64,000 nucleotides of DNA from Halalkalicoccus sp. CG83 (GTDB lineage: Archaea > Halobacteriota > Halobacteria > Halobacteriales > Halalkalicoccaceae): positions 434,001-498,000 of the forward strand of contig NZ_JAZDDH010000002.1 of assembly GCF_037081715.1 (NCBI RefSeq), given 5' to 3'. The translations under genes were made by a program, and so were the position numbers. The first letter of the stretch is position 1. Each line of letters starts with the position of its first letter. Under the pieces are notes generated by a model, which was given only the letters and a program-made list of their open reading frames with translations, did not search any database and had not been told where the DNA came from. Of the stretch, positions 52,216 through 62,152 are shown piece by piece.

Positions 52216-53124
52216 ATGGTCGAGCAGGAGGGATCGGTCCGTGCGTTCGTTCCCGGTCACGTCACCGGGTTCTTCAGCAGCCACCCCGACGAGGATCCCG
52301 AACGGGCGGGCTCGCGGGGCGCCGGAGTGACGCTCACCGACGGCGTCTCCGTCGAGGTCGTTCCGGCCGAGTGCGTCGAGACGCGTCTCAACGGCACTCC
52401 GATCTCGATCCCTCCCGTCGAGCGGGTGCTCGACGCGCTGTCGATCTCCGCGCGGGTCGTCGCCACGACGGATCTGCCGCTCGGAGCGGGCTTCGGCGTC
52501 TCGGGAGCGATGGCGCTCGGGACGGCGCTCGCAGCCAACGAGGCGTTCGACCGGCGTCTCTCGGAGAACGACCTCATCACGATCGCCCACGTCGCCGAGG
52601 TCCGCTCGGGAACGGGTCTCGGCGACGTGGTCGCACAGGCGCGCGGCGGGGTACCGGTCAGACTCGATCCCGGCGGGCCGGCGTACAACCGTCTCGACGG
52701 GGTGCCCGCCGGCACGCGCGTCGAGTACCTCACGTTCGGCGAACTCTCGACGGAGTCGGTGCTCTCGGGCGACACCGAGCGGCTGACCGAGGCGGGCCTC
52801 GAATCGCTATCGATGCTGATCGAGGAGCCGACGCTGTCGGCGTTCGCGTACGCCTCGCGACGGTTCGCCCGCGAAGCCGACCTCCTCACCGATCGGATCA
52901 CGGACGTGATCGAGGACGTCTCCGACGTCGGCGGCGAGGCCTCGATGGCGATGCTCGGCCACACCGTCTTCGCGCTGGGCAGCGGCCTCTCCGACGCCGG
53001 CTACGATCCCTCGATCTGTCACACCCACGCCGCGGGCGCGAGCCTCCTCGACGAGGAGGCCGACCCGAGCGTTCGCTCCTCGTCGCCGTACCCGCCGCGT
53101 GTGGACAACGCAGGCGACTTGTAG
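52216..53124 (+). CDS. Pantoate kinase (archaeal CoA pathway)
   Basis: 302 aa from MVEQEGSVRAFVPGHVTGFF. GHMP kinase: ATP loop LPLGAGFGVSGAMALGTALA; RSGTGLGDVVAQARGG as in archaeal pantoate kinases; the C-terminal ICHTHAAGASLL. Phosphorylates pantoate with ATP. The next enzyme of the route, phosphopantothenate synthetase, follows 21 nt downstream. No bacterial-type PanK is seen. Confidence 0.9.
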   Translation: MVEQEGSVRAFVPGHVTGFFSSHPDEDPERAGSRGAGVTLTDGVSVEVVPAECVETRLNGTPISIPPVERVLDALSISARVVATTDLPLGAGFGVSGAMALGTALAANEAFDRRLSENDLITIAHVAEVRSGTGLGDVVAQARGGVPVRLDPGGPAYNRLDGVPAGTRVEYLTFGELSTESVLSGDTERLTEAGLESLSMLIEEPTLSAFAYASRRFAREADLLTDRITDVIEDVSDVGGEASMAMLGHTVFALGSGLSDAGYDPSICHTHAAGASLLDEEADPSVRSSSPYPPRVDNAGDL

Positions 53125-53145
53125 CTCCGCGATCCGAACGGTGAC

Positions 53146-53901
53146 ATGACTGAGATCCCGTCGGACCACCCCCGCCACGACTCGCTGGTGACGCGCCACC
53201 GCATCGAGGCGGGCGTCGAGAAGGGCATCACCAGTAGACAGGGGCTCATCGCCCAGGGCCGCGGTGAGGCGTTCGACTACTTGCTCGGCGAGCGCACCCT
53301 TGAGAGCGCCGACGAGGCCGCGCGCGCCGCCGCCGCCCATCTGCTGCTCGCGCGCCACCCGGTCGTGAGCGTCAACGGCAACGTCGCGGCGCTCTGTCCC
53401 GAGGAACTGGTCGAACTCGCGGAGGCGACGGGGGCCGACCTGGAGGTCAACCTCTTCAATCGGACCGAGGAGCGCGTGGCGGCTATCGCCGATCACCTGC
53501 GCGAACACGGCGCGAGCGAGGTGAAAGGACTGACCGCGGACGCCCGCATCCCGGGGCTCTCCCACGAGCGAGCGAAGGTCGACGCCGACGGGATCTACGA
53601 CGCCGACGCCGTGGTCGTCCCCCTCGAGGACGGCGACCGCGCGGAGGCGCTGGGCGCGATGGGAAAGACCGAGATCGTGATCGACCTCAATCCCCTCTCG
53701 CGCTCCGCACAGGTCGCGGCCGTTCCGATCGTGGACAACGTCGTCCGCGCGGTGCCGAACGTCGCCCGCCACGCCCGCGACCTGCGTGAGACTCCCCGCG
53801 AGGAACTCGAGGCGATCGTCGCCGCCTTCGATGCCGACGCGGCGCTCACGCATGCCGAGCGAGCGATCCGCGAGGGGGCTATCGCCGACGAACGGTCCTG
53901 A
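53146..53901 (+). CDS. 4-phosphopantoate-beta-alanine ligase
   Basis: 251 aa. PPS family: RIEAGVEKGITSRQGLIAQG, ARHPVVSVNGNVAALCPEEL, MGKTEIVIDLNPLSRSAQVA and PIVDNVVRAVPNVA. Joins 4-phosphopantoate and beta-alanine, ATP dependent. It works with pantoate kinase (upstream) and mfnA, which supplies beta-alanine. Its last 23 nt overlap the convergent flippase gene. Confidence 0.92.
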   Translation: MTEIPSDHPRHDSLVTRHRIEAGVEKGITSRQGLIAQGRGEAFDYLLGERTLESADEAARAAAAHLLLARHPVVSVNGNVAALCPEELVELAEATGADLEVNLFNRTEERVAAIADHLREHGASEVKGLTADARIPGLSHERAKVDADGIYDADAVVVPLEDGDRAEALGAMGKTEIVIDLNPLSRSAQVAAVPIVDNVVRAVPNVARHARDLRETPREELEAIVAAFDADAALTHAERAIREGAIADERS

Positions 53902-55429
53902 TCGCTCGCCGTGCGGCCGGGCTGATCTGGGTGGCGATCTCGGCGTCGTCCTCGGTGAACGCGTCGGTCAGATAGAGCATGACGCCGTAGACGACGAAGA
54001 CGACCGGCGGCAGGGCGACGGCCACCACGTAGACGCTTTCGATCACCAGTACGACGGCACCCCCGGCCAGCGCCGCGGGCACCGCCGAGAGCAGCACCTT
54101 CCCCAGCTCGACGGTGAGTGGCTGGACCCCCCGGAAGTGGTAGGCCTCGAGGACGGCCGCGAGCGCGTTCGCGGTCAGCGCGCTCGCGGTGCCGATCGCG
54201 GCGCCCGTGATCCCGATTCGAGGGACGAGGAGGACGCTGACGGCCACGTTGATCCCGAGCAACAGCGCGGTGTTGACGAAGACGAGGCGCGAGTAGCCGA
54301 GCCCCTGCAGCAGGGTTCCGTCCGGGCCGCCACAGGAGGCGCTGATCAGGTTGGCGCCCGCGAGGATCACGACGGCGGCGGCCGCCACCGCGTACTGTGG
54401 GGTGAAGACGACCGAGAGGTACGCGCTCGCCCCCAGCGCGATCGTGATCGCGACCGGGAGCGTGAGTCCGGCGATCCACCGAGTGACGATCTGGTAGCGC
54501 GTTCTGACCGCCGGCGTGTCCTCCTTGGCCTCCGCGATCAGCGGCTTGAATATCGGACCGAGCGAACCCGAGAAGATCATCAGGTTCGCCGCCAGCGCGT
54601 AGCCGACGCGGTAGATGCCGACCTCCTCGCTTTCGAGGAAGTAGCCGATCACGAAATAGTCGATCTGGCCGAGGAAGATGTAGATGATGCCCGCGAACGC
54701 CAGCGGCACCGAGTAGGAGAGGAGCGGCCGGGGGTCGGCGCGGACGGCGTCGGCCTCGAAGACGTAGCGGGCGTTGCGCCACAGCATCACGAGTCCGGCC
54801 GAGATGGCGACCACGACGCCGACGAGATAGCCGCCGACGACCCCCAGCAGCCCGTAGCCGAGGAGGAGGAGGGCGGCGGTGGTGACCAGCCTGACCGTCG
54901 GGCGGATGACGTCGCGCATGTAGACCCGGAACTTGAGGCGTTTGATCGCGCTGAAGCTGCCGAGTAGCGCGTTGTAGATCGCGAGGAACGGAACCGTGGC
55001 GCTCAACAGCCAGAGGGCCGCCCGGAGCGAGGGCTCGTCGAAGGCGTCCGCGATCAGGTCCGCCGAGAGCACGACCAACCCGGCGACGACCGTCGAGGAG
55101 ACGAGCACGACCCCCGTGACGGTGACGAGTACCCCCCGGGCCTTGCCGTACTCGCCGTCGCTCAGATGCTGGGGGACGAAGTAGTCGATCGCCTCCGGCA
55201 GTCCGAGGTTCGCGAACGCCTGGACGAACAGAATGATCGAGGTCGCGAGGATGAACAGCCCGTAAACCGAGGGGCTGACGAGCCGTGTGATGACCGCGAC
55301 GATGGCGAAGCCGAAGACCTTCTTGATGACGTTGCCGCCGAAGGCGATCGAGCCCTCGCGGGCCATCGTCGCGGTCGAGGTGTCGTCCGATAGCGGGACC
55401 GCGTCCGACGTCGAGCTATCGTCGGCCAT
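53879..55429 (-). CDS. Polysaccharide flippase (MOP superfamily)
   Basis: 516 aa with 12-14 membrane helices. TRLVSPSVYGLFILATSIIL, NLGLPEAIDYFVPQHLSDGE and LGQIDYFVIGYFLESEEVGI are typical of MATE/Wzx lipid-linked oligosaccharide flippases. It probably exports surface glycan precursors. Start abuts the upstream lipoprotein stop. Confidence 0.87.
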   Translation of the reverse strand: MADDSSTSDAVPLSDDTSTATMAREGSIAFGGNVIKKVFGFAIVAVITRLVSPSVYGLFILATSIILFVQAFANLGLPEAIDYFVPQHLSDGEYGKARGVLVTVTGVVLVSSTVVAGLVVLSADLIADAFDEPSLRAALWLLSATVPFLAIYNALLGSFSAIKRLKFRVYMRDVIRPTVRLVTTAALLLLGYGLLGVVGGYLVGVVVAISAGLVMLWRNARYVFEADAVRADPRPLLSYSVPLAFAGIIYIFLGQIDYFVIGYFLESEEVGIYRVGYALAANLMIFSGSLGPIFKPLIAEAKEDTPAVRTRYQIVTRWIAGLTLPVAITIALGASAYLSVVFTPQYAVAAAAVVILAGANLISASCGGPDGTLLQGLGYSRLVFVNTALLLGINVAVSVLLVPRIGITGAAIGTASALTANALAAVLEAYHFRGVQPLTVELGKVLLSAVPAALAGGAVVLVIESVYVVAVALPPVVFVVYGVMLYLTDAFTEDDAEIATQISPAARRAIRTVRRR

Positions 55430-55882
55430 TCAGAGCTCGGTTCCGATCTCGAGTTCGTAGCTCTCAACCTCGGCGGCGTCCTCGCCGACCTGCGGATAGA
55501 CGATCTCGAACTCCCAGCGTCGGCCCTCGGGATCGTCGCCGTGGCGCCCGACCTCGTCGATCTGCTCGATGATCGTATCGAGCAGTTCACCCTGGTCGTC
55601 GTAGAAGAGCGCGCGGATCTCGACGTAGCTCACCTCGACACCCTCCTTTACCCGAGCGATTCCGTGGACCGCGACGCTCTCCTCCTCGGTGCCGACGTTC
55701 TCGCGGACGAGTTCGCTCTCGACGATCTCGACGCGTTCGCCCTCGAGGGGGTCGTCCGACTCGTTCTCCGAGTCGTTGGGCTGCTCGGAGCCGTCGTCGC
55801 CGTCCCCTTCGTCTCCGTCGTCGCCCATACAGCCGGCGAACGAAACGAGCGCTGTCGACGCGAGGAAGGCCCGACGACGCAT
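55430..55882 (-). CDS. Tat-type lipoprotein with FxLYD-like domain
   Basis: 150 aa. MRRRAFLASTALVSFAGCMG has twin arginine and a lipobox (FAGC), as in haloarchaeal Tat lipoproteins. An acidic spacer to about 48, then one beta domain (VEIVESELVRENVGTEEES, VAVHGIARVKEGVEVSYVE, IRALFYDDQGELLDT). Membrane-anchored outside the cell. No gap to the flippase, so they form an operon; role unknown. Confidence 0.78.
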   Translation of the reverse strand: MRRRAFLASTALVSFAGCMGDDGDEGDGDDGSEQPNDSENESDDPLEGERVEIVESELVRENVGTEEESVAVHGIARVKEGVEVSYVEIRALFYDDQGELLDTIIEQIDEVGRHGDDPEGRRWEFEIVYPQVGEDAAEVESYELEIGTEL

Positions 55883-55971
55883 TAGCCCGGCGTACGCGGT
55901 CCGCGCCCATATACACGTCGAGTCATCCCGATCGATTATCGTCCCCGATTCCGTTCGCGGACACGCCACGA

Positions 55972-56550
55972 ATGTCCGACGATCCGTATCCCGACGTCCC
56001 GGCGGAGCGCCTCTCGAACGACGGCTGGAGGCGGGTAGAGCGAACGAGCGAGACGCTGTTCTCGCTGCCGGCGTTTCGCGTCGAGGGTCACACGCTGCTG
56101 TACGAACGACCCGATCTGCGCGAGGCGATCCGGGCGACGTCCGAGGCGGCTGATCTCCCCTGGCGATTCTTCTTCGCCACCCGGCTCTCGTTCCGCCCGT
56201 CGCTGCCCGCCGGGATCGGCGCGCTCTCAGCGTTCCCGACGGTGCTCGGGGCGGCCCGACGGGAGTTCGTCGCCGACCTGCGCGAGCGCGGTTTCGAGGC
56301 CGTCGAGCGGGGACGGAGCCGCCGACTTCTCGTCGACGTGGGCGAGCGGGCGCGGCTGACTCCCTACGAGGCACGGTTCGACGCGGGAACGCTCGAGGCC
56401 GGAATCGCGGCGTGGCTCGCGGTCTGGGTTCACGAGGGGGAGTTCCGGATCGCCGGCGGCGCCTACCCCACGAGCGGCCTCGATCCCGTGACGCTGGAGC
56501 CCGATCGCTACCGCGAGGAGCTGTTCGCGCTGATCCGTGGGGTCCGATAG
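55972..56550 (+). CDS. Conserved haloarchaeal protein (192 aa)
   Basis: MSDDPYPDVPAERLSNDGWR start, basic and aromatic-rich centre (SLPAFRVEGHTLLYERPDLR, WRFFFATRLSFRP). No catalytic motif recognised, no signal peptide. Divergent from the lipoprotein-flippase operon. Followed 54 nt later by thi4. Confidence 0.6.
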   Translation: MSDDPYPDVPAERLSNDGWRRVERTSETLFSLPAFRVEGHTLLYERPDLREAIRATSEAADLPWRFFFATRLSFRPSLPAGIGALSAFPTVLGAARREFVADLRERGFEAVERGRSRRLLVDVGERARLTPYEARFDAGTLEAGIAAWLAVWVHEGEFRIAGGAYPTSGLDPVTLEPDRYREELFALIRGVR

Positions 56551-57543
<993 letters not shown>

Positions 57544-57618
57544 GTCCGACTCGGAGCCCGCCGGGCGACGGCCCGAAACCGAAGTCCCTTTCCCCGCCGC
57601 TGATCACGTCGTACCCGA

Positions 57619-58677
57619 ATGGTCACGGTAGAGACAGCTGCGCGGCTCGTCGCCGGCATCCTGCTCATCCTCACCAACGGGTTTTTCGTCGCGATCGAGT
57701 TCGCGCTGACGCGTGCTCGCCAGTTCACCGAGGAGGAGTTCGTCGGGGGCAATCCCGGGTTGGAGCGCGCGTGGGAGATGACGCAGAATCTCGAACTCTA
57801 TCTGACCACTTGTCAGGTCGGGATCACGGCCTCGAGCATCGCGGTCGGGATCGTCGCCGAGCCCGCGCTGGCGGCCATCTTCGAGCCCTTCTTCGAGGGC
57901 ACCTGGCTTGCGACCGTCGGGTCGGCCGCGATCCTCGCCTTCCTCATCATCAACCTCGTGCACCTGACCCACGGCGAGCAGACGCCGACGTACCTGGGTG
58001 TCGAGCGCTCGCGGTGGGTCTGTCAGTACGGAGCCACTCCCCTCTACTGGTTCTACCGGGTGATCTCCCCGCTCATCACGCTCGGCGACTGGGTAGCGAA
58101 AACCACCCTCAAACTGTTCGGCGTCGAGATGACCGGCGCGTGGCTCGAGACCGAAGAGGACGTCATCCGGAGCCGAGCCGACCTCAGAAACCAGATGCGC
58201 TCGGTGCTCGCGGAGGGCGACCTCGATGAGGAACGAGGCGAGGAGGTCCTCAGTGCGCTCGCGGCGGGACGCATGACCGTCGAGGACGTCATGGTCGACG
58301 CCGAGGAGGTGGTCTTTCTCTCGACGGAGATCCCCCTCTCGGAGAACCTCGATCGTCTGTCGGGATCACTGCACAACCGCTATCCGCTGATCGGCGACGA
58401 TCCCGAGGACTTCCGGGGGATCGTCTACGTCTCGGCCGCCCTCGACCGGATCGACGAACTCCGGTCCGGCGAGACCGACCTGAAGGGGATCGCGGCGCCG
58501 CCGATGACCGTCTCCACTGACATCAGCGTGAGCGACGTCATCGATCGGTTTCAGGAGGAACACCAGGAGATGGCGCTCGTTCTCTCGGATGAGGAGGTCG
58601 TTGGACTGGTGACCGCCACGGACGCGATGGAGGCGGTGGTCGGAGAGCTGGAGGACCCGCTCGACGACGAGTCGTGA
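57619..58677 (+). CDS. DUF21/CBS membrane protein (CNNM/CorC type)
   Basis: 352 aa: about four N-terminal hydrophobic segments (DUF21, FVAIEFALTRARQFTEEEFV, QVGITASSIAVGIVAEPALA), then a CBS pair (about 215-340; MTVEDVMVDAEEVVFLS and MTVSTDISVSDVIDRF). The family is linked to Mg2+/ion homeostasis; with corA broken at 11-12 kb, such a protein could matter more (inference). Confidence 0.85.
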   Translation: MVTVETAARLVAGILLILTNGFFVAIEFALTRARQFTEEEFVGGNPGLERAWEMTQNLELYLTTCQVGITASSIAVGIVAEPALAAIFEPFFEGTWLATVGSAAILAFLIINLVHLTHGEQTPTYLGVERSRWVCQYGATPLYWFYRVISPLITLGDWVAKTTLKLFGVEMTGAWLETEEDVIRSRADLRNQMRSVLAEGDLDEERGEEVLSALAAGRMTVEDVMVDAEEVVFLSTEIPLSENLDRLSGSLHNRYPLIGDDPEDFRGIVYVSAALDRIDELRSGETDLKGIAAPPMTVSTDISVSDVIDRFQEEHQEMALVLSDEEVVGLVTATDAMEAVVGELEDPLDDES

Positions 58678-58761
58678 TCAGCCGGGATCGATGAGATCCG
58701 CTTTAACTACCCTGTCACAGCGACCGTAACGCAGTTTCACCTGGCGGTACCAGTCCATGGT

Positions 58762-59526
58762 ATGATCGATCGGATCACGCTGTACCGGGCGCCTACCGCC
58801 GAGGCGGACGTCGATACGATCGCCGGCTGGCTCCGTGAACGCACCGACCACGAGGTGGACGTACGCGACCGTTTCCTCGACGTCCACCGTCACGACGGTC
58901 TCGCCGAGCGCTTCGCCGAGGCGCGCGTGCTCGACCCCTACGACCGCGAGACGGGCAACTCGATGCTCGGCGTGGTTCGTTACGAGGAGCGGGCTCTGGA
59001 GAACCCCGAGCGTGCGGGCGGGGTGCTCTACGACGGCGTCGAGCTCCAGCGTGCGCTCAACGACGCGCTGCCCGACGGCGAGCGCGACCTCTCGCACCTG
59101 CACGTCGCCGTCCTGGACCGCGCGATCGGCACCTGGGGCGACCACGACGGCCGGTGGCACAAGCGGGTGAACGTGCTCGGCCAGCCCGCGCTCGTCTCCG
59201 TTCCGGGACTGTACGAGGCGCCCGCCAAGCCCGAGGCGTACTACCAGGAGAAACAGCGCCACGCGCTGCTGTCGGGCGACGCCCCGCCGCGAGAGGTGCT
59301 CGAGAACGAGGTCGAGGGCGAGTTCCTGATCGCCGACGACCCCCGCACGACCGAGGCGCTCAAGGGCTACGTCCTCCAGGCGCTCGACTACGTCGAGACC
59401 GGCGAGCCGTTCTGCGAGGACGAGCGCTGTCGCCTGTACAACGCCCACCGCCAGCCCGAACTGATCGAGGCACAGCTCCGCGAGCCCGAGTTCTGCGCGA
59501 GGCACGCCGAGCGGTACGAGGTGTAG
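58762..59526 (+). CDS. Putative metallopeptidase, DUF6775-like
   Basis: 254 aa. Blocks: MIDRITLYRAPTAEADVDTI, YDRETGNSMLGVVRYEERAL, LHVAVLDRAIGTWGDHDGRW, VSVPGLYEAPAKPEAYYQEK. The pattern reminds me of the haloarchaeal DUF6775 (archaemetzincin-like) family, but no classical HEXXH is present, so catalysis is unproven. The C-terminus EPFCEDERCRLYNAHRQPEL has cysteines for a possible zinc site. The last codons are partly duplicated downstream. Confidence 0.6.
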   Translation: MIDRITLYRAPTAEADVDTIAGWLRERTDHEVDVRDRFLDVHRHDGLAERFAEARVLDPYDRETGNSMLGVVRYEERALENPERAGGVLYDGVELQRALNDALPDGERDLSHLHVAVLDRAIGTWGDHDGRWHKRVNVLGQPALVSVPGLYEAPAKPEAYYQEKQRHALLSGDAPPREVLENEVEGEFLIADDPRTTEALKGYVLQALDYVETGEPFCEDERCRLYNAHRQPELIEAQLREPEFCARHAERYEV

Positions 59527-59640
59527 CGAGCGCAGAGCCAGCGAGTAGCACTCGCGCCGTTTTACGAGAAGCACACCGAGTTCCACGAAGCGTGACGAGC
59601 ACAGAGCTAGCAACCACGGAATACGTGCGCCGTTTTGCCG
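59494..59640 (+). repeat. Diverged tandem duplication of a gene 3' end
   Basis: The metallopeptidase ends ARHAERYEV-stop (59497-59526) followed by AGCGAGCGCAGAGCCAGCGA and GCGCCGTTTT at 59554-59563. About 67-70 nt later the same order recurs in diverged form: EKHTEFHEA-stop (59567-59596), GACGAGCACAGAGCTAGCA and GCGCCGTTTT at 59628-59637. The second copy has no gene. Confidence 0.6.
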
Positions 59641-59711
59641 TTTGCGTGTCTCACGTTCGAGTAGCGGGTCGCGCGAACCGTTAAACTCGCCCGACCACGC
59701 CGCTATCCGCC

Positions 59712-60710
59712 TCAGAGCACCGTCTCTGCGACCGACGAAAACGCTCGAAGCTGTCGTCGCTGATCGCCGGCGGGGAACCTGACGACGAACCGTTCGACGC
59801 CGGCATCGAGGTACTCCGCCACGCGTTCTTCGACCGCGTCGACGGTCCCGAACGCACCCCGTTTCCGGATCTCCGCCCTCGAGAGCGCCTGCTCGGAGCG
59901 GTAGGCCACCTGTTCGCCGTAGTAATCGCGGTAGAACTCCCGCGCCCGTTCGATCGCCGTCGCCTCCGACTCGGCGACGACGACGTCGAGATAGTAGCCG
60001 GGCGTGATCGCGTCGTTCGGCCGGTCGGTCCCTTCGAGCAGCTCCGCGATGTACGTGCGGCCGGCGGCGTACTCCTCGGGCGGCATCGCGATCGGTAACC
60101 AGCCGTCACCGTGTTCGATGAGCCGTCGCTGGATCTGCCGGGGAAAGCCCTCGCTCGGCTCGAACGCGGCCGACGCCACGTAGATCGGCGGTTTCCTCGC
60201 CGGTTCGAACCCGATCCCCGCGTCCTCGACTCGGTAGTGGTCTCCGGCGTGATCGATCGCCGTGCCCTCCCAGAGCCGTGAGACGACCGTGAGCGCTTCG
60301 TTGAGCATCGCCCCTCGACGCTCGTAGTCGACCCCGAGCTGTCGCATCTCCTCTCGTTCGGGGGGTCTGACGCCCACACCGACGCCCAGCGAGAGCCGGC
60401 CGCCGCTCAGTTGGTCGAGCGTCGCGGTCATGTGAGCGACGTGGACCGGATGGCGAAGCACGGGCAGGTAGACCGCGGTTCCCAGCTCGACGGAATCCGT
60501 CGTCGCTGCGACGGTACCGAGCGTGACGAGCGGCTCGAATCGGGGCTTCGCGAGGACGCTGTCGCCCACCCAGAGCCCGTCGTACCCGAGGGATTCGGCC
60601 CGTCGAGCGAGCCCGACGACGTCGGCGCTGGCGCGAGCGGTCAGCTCCGTCGTCGAGGTACTCGAGGCAACGATGCCCCGCGTCGGTAGCAGATATTCGA
60701 CCGTACTCAC
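59712..60710 (-). CDS. LLM-family F420/FMN-dependent oxidoreductase
   Basis: 332 aa luciferase-like barrel: LARRAESLGYDGLWVGDSVL, LGTAVYLPVLRHPVHVAHMT, LSLGVGVGVRPPEREEMRQL. Related to Mer at 2 kb but without its specific signature; probably uses F420 or flavin with an unknown substrate. F420 comes from the pathway to which cofE belongs. No operon partner. Confidence 0.8.
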   Translation of the reverse strand: MSTVEYLLPTRGIVASSTSTTELTARASADVVGLARRAESLGYDGLWVGDSVLAKPRFEPLVTLGTVAATTDSVELGTAVYLPVLRHPVHVAHMTATLDQLSGGRLSLGVGVGVRPPEREEMRQLGVDYERRGAMLNEALTVVSRLWEGTAIDHAGDHYRVEDAGIGFEPARKPPIYVASAAFEPSEGFPRQIQRRLIEHGDGWLPIAMPPEEYAAGRTYIAELLEGTDRPNDAITPGYYLDVVVAESEATAIERAREFYRDYYGEQVAYRSEQALSRAEIRKRGAFGTVDAVEERVAEYLDAGVERFVVRFPAGDQRRQLRAFSSVAETVL

Positions 60711-61102
60711 GAGGGATTCACCGTCGCCTTCGACGGATGCAGTGTTAATAGCACCCGTGGTTCGCGATCGAGGACAGCGGTGGGACAGAGGGTCAACAGC
60801 GCCCGTTGACCGGGGCGCAGGTCCGGCCGTCCGTCCTCGTCCGCCGGAAGTCCGCGGACGTCGCGTGTCGAGCCGTCGCCGTTTCGCGAGTCGATCTCGG
60901 CCGCCACCTCCCGACCGCGCTCGCGGTCCCGTTCGACGATCGCGACCGACGCTCCGCGCTCGCGTTCGCGCCCGTCAGCAGCACTGTCAGCAAGATGAGT
61001 GAATATTATTACACGTACTCGAACTGTCTCCGTCGAGTCATAGCGCTGACGATGGTGCGTCGGATCGCGGGAGTTATGCTGCTCATGACTCTCCGATGAA
61101 GA
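60711..61102. other. 392-nt spacer with a decayed dehydrogenase and an AT-rich island
   Basis: No intact gene. It contains the short-chain-dehydrogenase remnant (separate entry) at 60829-60993 and an AT-rich patch GAATATTATTACACG near 61000-61015, which may be a promoter for the remnant on the minus strand. Nothing else supported. Confidence 0.5.
60829..60993 (-). pseudogene. Remnant of a short-chain dehydrogenase (SDR)
   Basis: On the minus strand one frame gives LTVLLTGANA (the nucleotide-binding TGXXX start) and the next gives ERGASVAIVERDRERGREVA + AEID, the beta2-alpha3 region of an SDR with the Asp/Arg-type cofactor edge. The glycine-rich loop is shortened and the gene then degenerates; no YXXXK motif follows. 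Fragment order is right, so a decayed SDR is likely. Confidence 0.4.
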
Positions 61103-61498
61103 ATGAGTCAGTTCTCTTCCGACATTCAGGTGCGGTTTCGCGACATCGACGCGATGGGCCACGTGAACAACGCCGTCTACGCGACCTACGTCGAGCAGGC
61201 GCGCACCGAGTACTTCCACCGGATCCTCGACGTGGGACTCGACGCCGTCCCGACCGTACTGGCTCGTCTCGAACTCTCCTACGAGCGGCCCGTCCGGCTC
61301 GAACAATCGGTGACCGTGACGATCGACGTCCCTGAGATCGGCCGGTCGAGCCTCCCCATGGAGTACGAGATCCACGCTGACGGCGATCGGGCGGCGACCG
61401 CGACGTCGGTGCAGGTGTTCATCGATCCCGAGACCGGCGAGTCCAGCCCCATCCCCGAGCGCTTCCGCGAGCGGATCGCGGAGTTCGAGGGGTTATAG
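61103..61498 (+). CDS. Acyl-CoA thioesterase (hotdog, 4HBT type)
   Basis: 131 aa. SDIQVRFRDIDAMGHVNNAV is the hallmark (catalytic Asp in RDIDAMGHVNN), followed by YVEQARTEYFHRIL and LARLELSYERPVRLEQSVTV. Cleaves acyl-CoA thioesters. The relict thioesterase at 39.4 kb belongs to the same superfamily. The stop overlaps the convergent methyltransferase by 6 nt. Confidence 0.88.
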   Translation: MSQFSSDIQVRFRDIDAMGHVNNAVYATYVEQARTEYFHRILDVGLDAVPTVLARLELSYERPVRLEQSVTVTIDVPEIGRSSLPMEYEIHADGDRAATATSVQVFIDPETGESSPIPERFRERIAEFEGL

Positions 61499-62152
61499 GA
61501 CGCGCCCGGCGGACAGCCTGAGCAGACCTAACAGTCGGTCCTCGTGGACGGTCCGTTCGCAGTGCCGCTCGAGCGCCGCGTGGCCCGCCTCGACGCGCCG
61601 GTCGAGTAGCTCGTGGGCGGGCGTCTCGCGGCGGCGCTTCCCGGGCGTGGAGGCGAGGACGAACGCCCGGAAGGGCGCGTTGACCAGCGGGCCGTAGGGA
61701 CGTCGGCTCCGCGCCGCGTTGAGCAGCGCGATCCGTCCACCGAATCCGAGCAGGTCGCACCACCGTTCGACCACGCCCACGGGATCGGTGAACATCCCGA
61801 CGACGAAGGTCGCGAGGACGGCGTCGACCTCGCTCTCGGCGACCGGTGGACGGGTGGCGTCGCCACGCACGAGGTGGACGTTGCGCCAGCCGTTGTGCGC
61901 GACGTGTTCGGCCGCCCGATCGAGGACGCCCGGCGAGAAGTCCACACCCACGACGGTGCCCTCGGGGCCGACGCGCTCGCGCAGGTAGCCGAGGTTCGCG
62001 CCCGTCCCACAGCCCATCTCTACGACGGTGTCGCCGAGTTCGAGGTCGAGCGCGTCCGCGGTACGAGCGCGCACGTCGGCGACCCCCGGGATCCGCCGCG
62101 AGACGGGGTCGTAGAGCCGCGCCCACCGGCTGTAGAACGCCTGGGCGCTCAT
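61493..62152 (-). CDS. Class I SAM-dependent methyltransferase
   Basis: 219 aa. Motif I VVEMGCGTGANLGYLRERVG, motif II/III TVVGVDFSPGVLDRAAEHV and NVHLVRGDATRPPVAESEVD. The MSAQAFYSRWARLYDPVSRR start is typical of UbiE/PMT-like enzymes acting on small molecules or lipids. Its ATG overlaps the stop of the ThiN regulator as ATGA, so the two are co-translated; the substrate is unknown. Confidence 0.83.
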   Translation of the reverse strand: MSAQAFYSRWARLYDPVSRRIPGVADVRARTADALDLELGDTVVEMGCGTGANLGYLRERVGPEGTVVGVDFSPGVLDRAAEHVAHNGWRNVHLVRGDATRPPVAESEVDAVLATFVVGMFTDPVGVVERWCDLLGFGGRIALLNAARSRRPYGPLVNAPFRAFVLASTPGKRRRETPAHELLDRRVEAGHAALERHCERTVHEDRLLGLLRLSAGRVL

